Assembly: GCA_003342895.1 (NCBI GenBank)
Contig: PTFA01000081.1
Location: 1,767,397 to 1,831,396 of the forward strand
Origin: Casuarius casuarius
Taxonomy: Eukaryota; Chordata; Aves; Casuariiformes; Casuariidae
Length of the DNA stretch: 64,000 nucleotides
Direction: 5' to 3'
The translations under genes were made by a program, and so were the position numbers. Below the pieces are notes generated by a model. It searched no databases. It saw only the letters and a list, made by a program, of their open reading frames with translations, and had not been told where the DNA came from. Shown piece by piece: positions 23,507 to 36,590 of this stretch (positions are counted from its first letter, which is position 1; each line of letters begins with the position of its first letter).

Positions 23507-26500
23507 CTAGAAAAAGAAAAGATAGAAAAGCTTTATCACGGCACAAAAATGGGAAAATGAAACACTTGAAAGGCTCCTATTTCCATGCTCCCCAACTATG
23601 GAAACATTTATTTTGCATGTATAAATTATATTATAGAAAAGACAATAATACAGTGGCGCTTTCAGGATGAGCTGCAGCATGGCCGCAAACAGGTGCAGCG
23701 GGGCCATTCTCGACATCGGTCTAAGTGCTCCTCGGCAGCTGGTTGAAGAGGCAAATTTAGATGAACTGTGAAATAACGGTGACAACAGTGTCATCAAATT
23801 TAACNTGACAGGCCGAGGAACTCTGCCAAGCCTGCACAGTGACGGAGGGTCACAGTGACATGCGACTAAGAGGGGTTGAAATAAATCAAGCAGTCAGAGC
23901 TCATCCTATGATGCAATAACCCCATCTTCCCAAAGCAGGGAAATTGGGCATGTAATACAGACCACAGAGAGTCTCAGTATCCCAAAACTAAATGGAAGAA
24001 ATAAACCAGTGATGTTAAATGGGGCTCACCAAGGATGCACTCGAGCCAAATATTTAGGAAATGGAAAACACACCTTTTTTGAGAACGGTAACCACCCCTC
24101 TATAAACTACGGCCAGCAATATGTAAAATAAATAAAGAGGCCTAAAGCACAACTTGAAGAGCCAAGCTGCAAAGGGAGGATCTTGTCTGCTTTGGTTTCA
24201 AGTGTGGCTGAAGAAGAGGCCAGCACGGAGCGGGGATGGCCCCAATTCCAGCCACCGTGCGAGGGGAAGGAAGCGTCAGGGTGGCACGGAGCCCACGGGG
24301 ATGCCTGAGCCCTCTTCAGGTCACCGGGAGCAAACGCTCGTGAGGGTTGGAAGTGCTGAAGAGCCGATGCTTGAGGAAAAATTACTAAAAAGCACCTAAA
24401 CATTCAGGTTGGCCCCCATGTGGCTGAACTTGTTCTCAAAGGTCTCAGTGGAGAAACAGTTAAACTTTACCCAAAACACACCATCTGTCACTCAGCCCAG
24501 CTAAAATTCTTATCTCCTGCAAAGCTGTATCTTCTCTCACGTGCTTAGTGTGTGGTGCATAAGGACGGGACTGGCAGCATCGCCTGGGACCCACGCGGAA
24601 GCCTTTGCTGCCGTCTCGCCCGAGGCTGCANGGAGGGCGGGGAAAGCACAACCAGAAACCAGCCAGCAGCCTGTTCACATGGCACGGACGGAGACATCGC
24701 CCTGAACCGGCCACAAACGCTAGCAGGCACGGGACGGCTGGCAAGCGCCAGAGCCCGGCACATAGCGGTCCACAGGCTGCCGGTATCCCAGCTATGGCGA
24801 GCACGGGAACGCGCACTCCGAGCNGAACACTTGGCTCACGCCACCTCCTCTGCGTGAGCAGAGCATTGCAGTTTGGGCAGGTAACCATTAAATCTCCTAT
24901 GTTTGGCTCAGTCGCTCCCAAGCAGGGAACTTAGCGTGACTCCCATAAGCTAAGACACAGTTTCTCAGCTAGGAATGAGCTTTGCTCAGCGGAAAATCAG
25001 GCTGCATTGGAACAAGCAGCCAGCGTGGGGATTTGTCTCCTTAAAGATATTCATCACGGTGCCTAGAGCTCAAGCTGGTCCCTAAAATATTATTTTGCAT
25101 GTGTGCATGTGCACGTGTCCTGGCATGCTTTAGGGTTTGGGTTTTTTTTTTATGAACTCACTGTCCAGTTCCCAGTACCCTGTTTTTAATTCTCTCNCAA
25201 ATATTTGCCTACTGATCATGTTGCTGTGATACCCAGACTGTTAAAGGAGAGAGAGAATCATTCCTGATACAGATTAAATAGATTATGCATTAGCAACAGA
25301 ACAGTGCTTAAAAAAAAAAAAGATGCCGTCTGTATGGGAGAAAAAACCTTAAACTACTGAAACTAGGAATCTGCGGGGGGGCAGCTGGANACATTAAAAA
25401 TGCCCAGGCAGGAACTCAGGCATATATGTTTCACTAATAGCCTGGACATTTCCTGTTAATACTGTACTACAACCACAGNTTGCTTTGCTTTGGATATTAA
25501 TAATAAATATATACCACATATTTAATTTTAACTCGTATAATTCAGCAAATTTGCAGGGCCTATGGGAGCGTCTTAATATATTTGTACCTATATATAGCAA
25601 TACACATTAAAAAAATCGCATCCTTTCCTAATTCATTAAATTTAAAGCCTCCTGGCTATACTGAATATTTCTTTTCAGCACGATAAACCTTTTTCCCATC
25701 TCCCTAAACCTTATTGACAAATGTAGCTCGCTTGCACTGTTGATATAGTNTAACTGTCGATACAGTCTACTTCTGTCTTATAAGGAGATGCTTGATGGAA
25801 GCAACATCTGTGACTAATACACACCTTAGCCCTTCTTTTAGGTGGTATCCACGCTGCCTGGGGGTACCCTGGTACACCCTGAAAGAGCTCCAACCCTAAG
25901 TTGCGTTACAGGTAACTCTTTGGAGTCTGTACTGTTTCCCATCCCCATTAAAGCTGCAGATTTCACAGGACCAAAACTGTCTTCAGTGCTTTGGGTATCA
26001 CAACCTAAACTCACTGCTTCACAGGTACAAACAACTGGTAACCTGCCTGGGCAGAGCGGCCAGCCCTGGCGCGCTGCTGGGTCTGGCTGGTGATACGTGC
26101 TAATGAGAATGTTTACTGGTGATTTGGGTTGGGGGAACTGGTCACCATTTGCTGACAATACTTAAGTCTCCTTGATAAGCTACTCAGATAGGTGCTTGCA
26201 GGAAACTCAGAACAAAGCTGAGTGTACTGGATATCTGGACTACAGGACACCAAATAAAACTGAATTTGGAGGAATGAGAAGTACATAGCAAAAAGGGTCT
26301 ACATTCCTTATACATGTTGCTGCTTCCAAAATTATAGTATCTTTTGGGAAAAGCAGCATTGTAGGAATAATGTGTAGTTTTGTTCACCAGTGATGCTGAT
26401 AATAGGAAATTATACAGCTGGATGCCCTAAGAATCTACTTATTAATGAATATACATTAAAAAGTGGTAAAACTGCAAGAGCTGTATTGAGTTTTGATGTG

Positions 26501-27367
26501 TTAAATCACAGTGGAGACTAAAAGCTTGTGAAGATAGGCTAAGAGTAGTAAGACAGGGTTTTCTTATNAGGTAAAACTGTCAAAACTAGAAGTGTGCCAC
26601 TGAAGGAGAAGAACTTAAAAAGTAGTATTTTACATTACAGTGGTGCAATGGAGGAGCCAGCTTCCTCTCTCCACCCTGTCTCAGATACAGGAGCAGGAGG
26701 GCATTCAGCACGGCAAGAGGCAGGTCAGATCCAAACAAAAGGACCCTTCTCCTGGCACAGCAGGCCTGGGCCTGTGGAGTTCACAGCCACGGGAAGTCGC
26801 AGAATCAGACACTCCAGCTAGATTTTTAGAAAGGGACTAAACAATTTAACGGCCAAAAGCAACATTTCCATGCTAAGCAAGGGGTAATCAAATCTTGTGC
26901 TTTAGTATGTAAACTAATCACCCCAAGAAGTCCTAGAGGAATTCTCCTCACTCTTCACTCATCACACCACGTCACACAATTGACCACATATTGAAGGTTT
27001 TTCAGCTTCTCTTTGAAGCACCATGTGTAGGATGGTGCTGAAGACATAATACTAGTCTTGAGGGACCTATGATTTCAGATGGAATTGCAAAGCTAAAGCA
27101 TTCCTCTCTGGAGGATGCATCAGTAGACAATAAAGAAGTGAAGGAACTAATGAGAAAAATCTTGTTTATGTAATACCTTCATCCACACAACAGAAAAAAA
27201 AAACTACTGGAAGAACTGATCCTAAGTGAGTAACATGCCTCGCCTACAACGCTGTATACATGTCTGCATTACGCTAGATGCTATCTCAAAATACCCAGTT
27301 TCACAGCCCTTCCTCAGTCAAACTCTTACTTGAAGTCAGATGGGATACTACCCAAGAGGAACCATGA

Positions 27368-27419
27368 ACCAGTCCTTAAACCAAGTGTTTGAACTGGTCC
27401 CTAAACCGAGTGTTGGACA
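27368..27419. repeat. Imperfect tandem duplication, about 26-base unit
   Basis: ACCAGTCCTTAAACCAAGTG is followed directly by ACTGGTCCCTAAACCGAGTG, each continuing TTTGA or TTGGA. Two copies with a few substitutions. Confidence 0.8.
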
Positions 27420-27578
27420 ACGATGGTGAGACTCTTTCTCACTTCTAATGCAGAGCATCTGTCACTCACATCAATGGGAACTCATGGAAATTTGGATCTT
27501 ATCAGAAGGGCTTTTTTAAAGAAAATTAAAAGCCAAAACATTGAAGATATTAATGTCTTCTCTCTCATGTTATGAAGT

Positions 27579-27614
27579 TACCTTTAAGAATCTCAATACC
27601 TTTAAGAATCTCAA
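27579..27614. repeat. Perfect tandem duplication of an 18-base unit
   Basis: The unit TACCTTTAAGAATCTCAA occurs twice head to tail with no mismatch, which implies a recent event. Confidence 0.9.
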
Positions 27615-28216
27615 AAAGAAATCCCTGTAAAACGGTCATAAAATTTTCTCGTAACCATGCTTACACATAACATACTTCTGATTATGAAAATTCAGATTAA
27701 ATTTTAAGTACAACTTATGTGAAGCAACTAGCTAGGTATCCTGTGAGTTAACAATGGCCAATATAAAAGACACATAATAGGCTGCAAGTACTATTATTTT
27801 GTTTTAGAATTATTTGTCCTGCCCCCAGTGTTGGTCTCCCCAGGTGGGCAGTGATATATAGACCTGTGTATTTTCCCAACACACACCAACTGCCTTGTTC
27901 TAACATTACTGCAACANAAAGAACAAAAAATAAATAGATAGCAACACTGACTTTTCTAAGCTTTTAGTCAAGATGGTAATGTATGTTTTCTATATTCACC
28001 CACAGTGCTTTGACTGAATAAGAAATAGTTTTCTACTTTGCTTTAGACACACTTTGTTCAGTAGCAATTCCTGGGCAAATTACACAGAGTAACAAATGAT
28101 AAAGCCACATTTTTAGCTGTTTTAAAATGAGCTTTTTCATGATCTACTTCATCGTCTCTTGACTGCCAAAAAAACATACACAGCATACTTAATTAGTAAC
28201 TACTTGAAGGGAATGG

Positions 28217-28243
28217 AAAATTGAAAAGAAAAGAAAAGAAATT
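28217..28243. repeat. AAAAG microsatellite
   Basis: About five AAAAG-type units within an A-rich context. Confidence 0.75.
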
Positions 28244-29029
28244 CAAACTAAGATTCTTGAATAATAACTGAGAATGCAGTGTAACCACAAGACAGAAATA
28301 TCTAAGATCGGGATGTTTCCAAATGAAAACTGCCTTTTTTTTGTCTGTTTTTTTTTTCTTTTTATGATGTGATGGCTTGATTGGCAGATTCCTCAGCTAG
28401 ACAAAGAACCTCAATCCATATCCCATCGAGTTCAGTGGAAACAGGACCAAATCCAGAGTGAAAAACATCTGTCCTTTATCTTGAATACATTTTTGTATAT
28501 TTTGGGCTACAAGACTGTACTGTAATATAGTTCTCACGTACAGCATATTGCCGCATCACACAATCTCGACTTTGGGCATTATGTTCAGCCCATATTAATA
28601 TGAAGACAAGTGTATGTAATAGAGCACCAAGGTGAGAAGCACGAAGCAAAGAAGCTCCATGTTTTATCTTAAGTGATTAGTATAGTATTGCATCTAGTTA
28701 CAAAAACTAAGATGTTTCCATGAAACCAGGTTCTACCATAAAATCCAGCATGCCAACCATTTCATTCATAAAATTTCTCCCCCAAGCATTACAGTTACTT
28801 ACATTGTGAGAAAGTCCAATTCAGTTCCAGGACCAGGAGATTATTTTTTTAAATGGAAAAAAAAAAGTTAACACTGATTTTCATCTCTTCCCATAATATT
28901 AAAAATGATGTGTAAAGCTCTGCTAATCTGGTCTCTGGATAGCGCCCAATCTCTTGCCACGTGTTTCTGTTCTGGGTCTTGCCCTACGGGAATTTCTGTC
29001 AGCACATGCTCAGGAAACAGTTATACCGT

Positions 29030-29190
29030 TCACTTTCTTTCTTTTTTTTTTTTTTGACAGACTCTATCTGAAGTTGGTGAACCTTTGCACTAATCACTGC
29101 CAGGTGCCTCTGGCTAGCTTTCTGGAATGCAAGGAATCTTTTCTTTCGCTCCCTCTTTCTTTCTTTCTCCTCTTCCCCCCTCTCCCTGAT
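29030..29190. repeat. Pyrimidine-rich low-complexity region
   Basis: Two CTTT/T-rich tracts (29033-29056 and 29139-29186) are separated by about 80 bases of ordinary sequence. Confidence 0.7.
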
Positions 29191-29405
29191 ATATAATAAA
29201 TCCTTCATTGCAGATCACCTTGCTGGGCACCATTGCATTTTATTACCCTTTTCTATAAACAATGAGCAAACAAGTTACTGGGCTGTAACATGCCGCCCTT
29301 CGGACAAGNCCTCTGTCTCTGCTCTGTGACTGCAAGATGTGACCCTGTTTTGGGTTTTCTGTTTTCTCGCTGCGGTTGTGGCTAGCTGGAGGAGACGCCT
29401 GCTCG

Positions 29406-29500
29406 TAGGAGACTTGGGCTCTCCTCCTGACCCTGCTGCTCCGGGTCTGTGTGACATACCTCTGTGTGTACCATCTTTAAAGTGGGACTAAGGAAATAGC
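29406..29500 (+). repeat. MIR-like SINE fragment
   Basis: GAGACTTGGGCTCTCCTCCTG, GTCTGTGTGAC, CCTCTGTGTGTACCATCTTT and AAAGTGGGACTAAGG follow the MIR order (acceptor-like GACTTGGGTTC, TGTGTGACC, CCTCTGTGCCTCAGTTT, ATCTGTAAAATGGGGAT) with internal deletions. Antisense to GLIS1. Confidence 0.5.
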
Positions 29501-32500
29501 CTTTTCCTGGGCTCTAGATAAGTGCAAAATATTACTCTTCTTGCAGAATACTGCCTTGGATTATTTCAATCCGGTTCTGCACCTTTGCACGCTCAGCACT
29601 TGCAGCGGTGTCAACAGGCGATGCACAACCAGAGCTAGTTACCTGTGAGCAGCGAGANGGGTTTCATCATCTTTATGCAGAACACCATCCAAAGGAGCTT
29701 TTAATGTGTCTTCGACTCTTAGGTCATTTAATAGAATATTTTAATAATACTGATTAACAGCTACATGAGAACAGCTTCAGGTTGAAAATTACACTGGAGC
29801 CAAAGGAGTCTCTCTCTTCCTGGTGCACTCAAAGCCATTTGGTAGCAGCCTCCTTTTCAGGTAAAGAGTGACTCACTGAGATACTCACAACCTTTTCTAA
29901 CAAATATACTGCACTTCTCATAGCTAGGGGTAAAACATAACTCAGTATTTTATAACTCATTTCATTACCTGCATACAGACACACACATATACACATACAT
30001 ATACACAAACACGGATTTTTTTTCCTACATTAAGTGAGTATCTCTACAACTGTACCAAATTGATATGTGCAATTTCTGCAGAGCAGTTAAATCTTAAGAG
30101 ACTCTTACTGGAACTCTGCCAGTCTAAAAGACATTTTTATTCATAAGGGTTCATTCAATAATTTTNTTTGAAAAGAAGTTGATGAGTCACTACAGCAGAA
30201 GCTGCTACATGTAACAGAAATTTGAAAAAAAAAATCATTCTAACAAGCTAGCAGGAAAATATATTACAAAAGTAAGTAAAAAAGATCCTCATTAGTATGC
30301 TCAAAGAAATACCAAAACATATTTAAATAAAGATTATTGCCTTAGGGTCAAGTGATTGCCGGAAAGTCAATTACAAAGACATGCAATCAAACACAGATAT
30401 TTTCTACCTGGTATTATCTGACATTTAAGCACCGCTTGAATGTTCCCTCTAACTTTGGTCATTTAAGGTCATTGTTGTCTGGCAAGGATGTAACACAGAT
30501 GCTGCCAGGCATAGGTAGCTTCTTTACAGGTAGCTAATGCATGCTTTCTTCAAGTTTATAATATAAAAGGCACTCTACCAAATAGTGGCAGATGTCAAAA
30601 TATCTTAATCATTTGCTATACCATGGCAAATTATCGTGTGTTTTGCATATATGCTAACCTCACCTCAGAAGTTTTGCTTAAAAACAAAACCAAATGAAAA
30701 AAACCTACAAAAATATCAGGATTACAGATGTTAAGTGTACAATTTAACTACAGACAAAANCAGTAATGGCTAAAATAATTAACAGGATGCAGAAGAGCTG
30801 TGGCTGAATCCCTCTGAAATGCTTCCTGAGTTACTCTGAGCAACTCATTTAACCTCCCACTTTCTCCTGTAACTCTCTTATTTCTTATTCCGAGAGTGCT
30901 GCTCACGCTGTCTCTTCTGGGCAGGCATGATAGGCAGTGCTCACTTTGAGATGTGCTGCTGAAGGCTCCCATGAATNTCAGTCTAGCCCTTTCAGAAACA
31001 TAAGTGAAATACATGTCCACCTATTTCTGCTGATGGGCAAGTAAACACTATTCTACCCATAACAAAGTATTAAGTTATTCTTAATTATGCATTGTTGAAG
31101 TAAGCCTATGCTAATGCTAATTTTGCTTTAAGGAAAAAAAGAACCTGTATAGGCCTATCTGGACATGATTATAAATGAATTCTGATCACATTTTCTACAA
31201 TGAGATAAATGACTTGGGATTTGAAACCAGATGCTTTTAATTACTGATTTTCTTTGTTACATGAACCTCAGCTCCGCACCTGTACATTGTTCTTCCTTTG
31301 GACAGATGTACTGATGCCCCTTTTGCGTGCTCAGATCTATAATACTGAGATAAATTATGATGGGTTCTTGGCTTCCTCCATTGAAAATGTTTTCAGCTGT
31401 CAGAGATATCTGTTTCTTGTTATTGGTTTTAGTGCTTTTGAAAGAAAGACTAAAAACACTGACTTGTGTATTCTGTTAGAAATGAAGAGTACTCTCCTGT
31501 TGAAGCCACAGTGAATGAATGATGTATCTTCTTGGTCCCAAGAACTGTTATAAAAACCGTGTAGGTATTGATTTCTCCAGAGTACTTCTAGAGAGTAAAA
31601 ATTTGTTTCCTACAAAGATTCTAGCAATAGGCCAGCTCCTATTCAATTTATTTATGTGAGCTCACAAACTTCAAGATGACCAAATTACGGACATAAGTAG
31701 TTAAACACCTAAGAAAGTGTGAGAGTAATGAGAATTGTGTACAAAAATATATTTCTAGATCTGGCCGTGGACTCTGGCTCCTCAAGGAGATAGTATAATC
31801 TGTTGTAAAGAAACTCTCACAATTCTTACACTGGTTTGGGGCCAATTTCTTAGATCTTACCCCATGAAACGGTCATGCTCCAGGAGCCTAGCCACTTGCA
31901 AACAACAGTGAAACTCTCAAAGCTACAATATGAGTCTGGTCCCATCTCATGTAAAAGACCCACCGAACCCTTTGCTATGCCACCACTCCCAGCAGCATCC
32001 AGCTTCCACTCTCTATTGCNAAAGTATAATATTGTAGTAGGACAAATAAGAATCAGCACACAAGATTTTGTCCTGCGTATTGGTTTCTACCATAAAAATA
32101 TCAGGATTTTCAAATCTGGTGTTCCCTGGTTGAGCTAGAACGGAGGCTCGGTGTACTTCGTGTTACTTTCAGTAAAGGGAAACGAAGAGCTAAACAGAGA
32201 TCTCTCTACAGTGAAGTATTTCTGTGGTATTTGAATTGACAGGTGCTAACAAGCAAGCAAACAAAAATCCTGATGTCTAAGCAGCCTGATTAAAATGTCT
32301 CTTTTCATTTGATTAAGTCCTGTTGCTTGTGATTGTATATGGGTAAGTGGCTCTTCAGGGGGGCTAGAAAACAGTTTGAACTGCTTGCAGTTAGCTGGTG
32401 AGAAGCCTGGGACCTTGATTTCTTAATCCTTTACATTAAAGACTCACCATAATTATAAGACTGGATTCAGAGTTCTCATCAATCATCACCTATGAACACC

Positions 32501-35500
32501 GTCGATGTCTTAATCTCACTAGTTCTTCATTTACCTATGTGTTTACAGAGCAGAAATGACCTAACTTACCGCAGGAACATAAAAAATAGTTTCCTTTTCC
32601 TTCTCCTTGGAGACACATCATCTTCAGGTAAAGTTATCATTTGTCAGTACCCCACAGCCTTTTTTGGAGAACATAAGTGCTGTGTGTTACAGACAACCCG
32701 TGTGACTGAGGGCCTCACAGTCACATATAGAAGGACTGTGTTCAGATCCTACAAAGTGACCTTGTTAAGTCATTAAGCTAAATTGGTGCAAATCCCTAGC
32801 TTGGTGCCACCACTCAAACTCGTTTAACTTTGGTCCTATCAGTTTCGTTTAAGCTGATAATTTATCACACTAAATATGTTAAACTGGGATAAGTGGATCT
32901 ACACAGCTGGTTAACAAATGAAACGAGGTACATTTTTTAAATGACTTAGATAATACCTTTTAAAAAAAGGAGTGCAGCTAAAGCCAAATGCAACATGAAC
33001 CTAAAACTCAATACTAAAATTTGTGTTTCCATCTTCATACTGCTACAAATCAAAAGGTACTATTTTTGCACTGGGCAAAATAAAACTGAGCTAGACATTA
33101 TGCATGGCAAATGCTACCAGAAATGCTAAAATAACACTTCACTACCTGAACTAAAAAATAAATATATATTTAAACCTGGAATATGACAGGCCCACTTTCT
33201 GGATGCCAAAATATTTCTCAGTCACACACTTTTAGGTTAATTAATATCAATATAAGTTAATGTAAAATTATTTAGTCTAACATGCACTCCATACTAGAAT
33301 TTGAAAAAATACTCTCCATATTGTATAAAGCCAGTGTAAATACATTTGGTAATGAAGTCAGATTTTGTTAGAACATTTTCAAGTGAATTAGATAATTTTG
33401 TCAAACTATTTAAATGTCTTAGCAAACCATTTGGGAAAATTGACTGCTGCACTTGGTATTGACTTTGGCAAAAGAAGGTATAACATAGTTTTTTTATTTA
33501 AAAAAAAAGCTTTTAAATCAAATTCTGAATCTTCTGTCAAACTTGAGTAGACTATTTGTACTCTGCCTCATGTAGTTTTTGGCATCTTGCATATTTGATG
33601 ACTCAGTAATTAGATTTCTTGATAGTAATCATTTGCTTCATTCCACAGACTTGAACTATGCAATCCAGTCTTGTCATCATACTGATTCACAGTATAGAAA
33701 TTCTTTGCATTTATTTAAACATGAATGCTGCGACAGCTGACAAATGAGGCAAAACATTGTATGTGAGCCAGAAAGCTAGAGCAGTTAATATGAAGAAAGG
33801 TAGTGTTAGGTGTTTCTTTCCTATTGTAAACCATATATTTTTTATATGAGTAATGGCATACTGCTATGAACTGGCAAAGGTGTAACAGTTCTGTAATTCA
33901 GTGGTTCCAAGCATTAGGTTATTAAGTGATTTTGCCCTGTTAAATGGATGAATGCTTTCCACAAAACTGTGCTAAATGAAATTCGAAGACTATTAGTTCA
34001 CACTAAACTTTCTGTATTTGCAATTAAAATGTCAGGTATGGGCTTTATTTCAGCAGTCATTACTAATGTAACCATAAACAATTAAAATAGAGAAAAAAGA
34101 TCTTGGACTGGCTAGGGTAATGCTGAATGCAGGTTATTTTGAGTTTAGAAAATGATATTTGAGATACTGAAAAGTTCCAAGTCATTATGTCATGAAACTA
34201 GATACCCTGTTTTAAAATAACCTTTCAAAAATACATTCTACTCTCAGTTCCCTGATGTTTGGTTCATGGTTAGGATCCTGTTATCATCTGAGCCTCACAT
34301 TTTTGTCATAAAAAAAATCAACTATGGTGTTTCTGCAAAGGCTTTGCATTACTTAAGTCTATNAGCATTGAGATAATTATTCAGCACAGTTGTCTCCTCT
34401 GAAAAAGAATACTTATTCTGCTAAAACTGAAGACAGCAGAGACCATTCTGATGCAAAACTTTTACCTAGGCAAATGATCAAAACGTCTGTAGGAGGAGCT
34501 CAATACGAAACTTGGTTTACTCGGAACAGCATTTCTGCTGAAAGAGAAGTGCCACGCTCTGAATGGAGACACGAGGAAGAGCAAGGACAATTAATCTGGG
34601 AGCTTCAGAGCCCTCCAAGTGCAAAACTGCCTATTGCCCTCACTGCCCTTTGTTTTCATTTCTTATTAATAGTTCCAAAAAGTGAAGTGCCTTGGAAACA
34701 AATCCACCTCTCCTGGCAGCCTGTTAAATCCTTCTTAGAGCGTATCTGTAGCTTGATTATTCCCTTCTTGGTTGGGATTTTTCACTCTAACTCCCCTGTG
34801 AAACCGCTCTGAGAATCAGCTCGCGGAGGAGACAGCTGAGCCGTGCGCTGGGGTGCCATGAGAGGGAGGCACCCTACGGCCCCGGCTCATGTAGTCCTGC
34901 TCTGCAGGGAAAAAACAGCTTGTGGTTATCTGCATTTTGGACTCTCAGTCTCCCTTCCTCCCCTTTGCACTCACTGCCTTCTCTACTACAGAAAGCCTCC
35001 CATTTACCTGGTGTTACTTGCAGGTAAATCCCCTCGGTAGGGCATGAGTCTGCTAACAGGAAACACAAGATCAGGAACATGCCCGGCCAGCCAGGGAGGG
35101 AGAAAGGTTGGGCTCTACCACAGACATCTTATGGGACCTTTTCAATATCCTTTAGGGACAGAATAGGTCTGTTCCTGTGCTGGGCAAATATGCATGGTAC
35201 ATTGGCAGTGCACCAGTACCTGCTGCTGGCACTGGCCCAAGAGATGGCTCAGGGACACAGCGTAGAGAAGCTGAGCTTGCTGCAACGTTCGTTCTCCAAT
35301 TAAGGGCAAATTAATTTGTTCCTCATTGGATTTCCTCAATTGGATTGTTCTTCAATTACTCCGGGAGTAATTTTCCTTACAGTCCCCCTACCATGCCACA
35401 AACACCCTACCTTCTTCCATTTGCTTTATTATTGCTTTTATTATTTACAAATATAAACAATCTTTCTGGGCTGTTCTTTCCCCCTATATTAGAAGGGATG

Positions 35501-35518
35501 GGGCAGTCACTGGACNAG

Positions 35519-35690
35519 GATGGAAGAAATCTACACTTAGTTCCTGGCTTTGCTAGAGATTCCCAACATGTTTTCAGGAGAAAAAAAAAAAAATCCCTTG
35601 ATCTTTCTCTATCCCAGGTTTCCATCAGTAAAGTAAAATCACCGTTCCCTCCCTGTCCACAGTGCTGGGAAGGTAAAATCTTTAATATAA
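35519..35690 (+). repeat. MIR-like SINE fragment with A-run insertion
   Basis: ACACTTAGTTCCTGGCTTTG, CCAGGTTTCCATCAGTAAAG and TAAAATCACCGTTCC follow the MIR core (…CAGTTTCCTCATCTGTAAAATGGGGATAAT). A 13-base A run splits the element. Antisense to GLIS1. Confidence 0.45.
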
Positions 35691-36199
35691 ACNTGACGTT
35701 TAATTTGCATGAGTGTAGGCACCATAAAAACTTCTAAACAGAATGATCAGAGCAGAATTTTATGGAGATTCTTTACTGTTCAGAAGATGTTCTGAGATCC
35801 TTGAACAAACGGTGCTATAAAAATATCAGATACTGTAGAAATTTCTTAATGTAGTCTATACAATTAATGTGATAATATACCCTTCACTGATGAGGCTCTT
35901 ACTGGTTAATGCTTGCTGCAGAGGTATATTACAGAAAATCCTAATAAAGGAAGAAAGTGAGAGAGCCTGCCACCCTGACACAAAGTAAGTCTTACTAAAG
36001 CAAACACTGCCTTATTTTTCAGTGAGTCACAGTCTGATTTCTGACTCCTTGATGGATTTCTCATTTTATCTGAGAGAAGTTCTCTCCACATACCCAAACC
36101 TACGAAAAGTCATCAAGGAAGAATTAAAAAAAGAAACTATAAAATCCAAATGCAATTGCACTCTATGAGAAAAAAAAGATCAATGGTTTTTTTTTAAAG

Positions 36200-36317
36200 A
36201 CAAGGACAAGGCTGTGAGCAACCTGAAAATAATGTCTAAGTTTGCCCTGCTTTGAACAGTGGTTGGATGAGGTGACCTTCTGAGGTTTTTTCCAACCTAA
36301 ATTACTCACTGATTCTA
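36200..36317 (+). repeat. CR1 LINE 3' end, antisense to GLIS1
   Basis: CTGTGAGCAACCTG, TTGCCCTGCTTTGAACAGTG, GTTGGATGAGGTGACCTTC, TTTTTTCCAACCTAAATTAC and the terminal TGATTCT follow the sauropsid CR1 3' end in order (…GCAACCTGCTCTAGGTGACC…GGTTGGACTAGATGACC…CCTTCCAACC…TGATTCT). It lies about 120 bases from a GLIS1 exon, on the intron side. Confidence 0.8.
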
Positions 36318-36439
36318 AGACAAACAAAATCACTTAGTTTGGGCCAGTGCTTTTTAATCATACAGCATCCATGCAAAGTAAAATAAACAATTAATCACTC
36401 ATCATCATGCCAGACAGGCCAAGCATGTTTCACACATAC

Positions 36440-36590
36440 CCCTCCCTGGCACTCTCCAGCGGTGACTGATGGTGATGTGGACTGGCNAGGGTGGAGTCAA
36501 GTGGATGGTGTCTTGAAGGGATGTCATGAGGAGGCGGCAGTACACCTGGTGAGGGACCATTATGGTTAGCGCTGGAACCACTGTACATGC
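36440..36590 (-). CDS. GLIS1: GLIS1 coding exon: His/Pro/Ser-rich C-terminal segment
   Basis: The exon has 151 bases, enters in phase 1 and leaves in phase 2. The acceptor is TGTTTGTTCACAG; the donor is GTATGTG. It encodes MYSGSSANHNG, then LPPPHDIPSRHHPLD, then a histidine-rich run (SPHHHQSP) and ESAREG. The motif PPxHDxPSRHHPLD is characteristic of GLIS1 among the proteins I know. The N at 36487 is the third base of CTN, so leucine is certain. The region is low in hydrophobic residues and probably disordered. It belongs to the C-terminal region that in GLIS proteins modulates transcription (family knowledge). Confidence 0.93.

Larger units (their letters stand above)
23507..36439 (-). other. 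GLIS1: GLIS1 intron (12933 bases)
   Basis: Phase 2 intron, the largest one fully inside the window. Mostly AT-rich single-copy DNA. It holds two short tandem duplications (27368-27419 and 27579-27614), two MIR-like fragments (29406-29500 and 35519-35690), pyrimidine-rich low-complexity sequence (29030-29190) and a CR1 3' end (36200-36317). A plus-strand frame of about 147 codons ending at 34812 has no recognisable domain. Confidence 0.85.

Noticed and set aside
34372..34812. Plus-strand frame of about 147 codons
   Set aside because: It has no ATG near its beginning, no domain and lies antisense in a GLIS1 intron. It has the length expected by chance.
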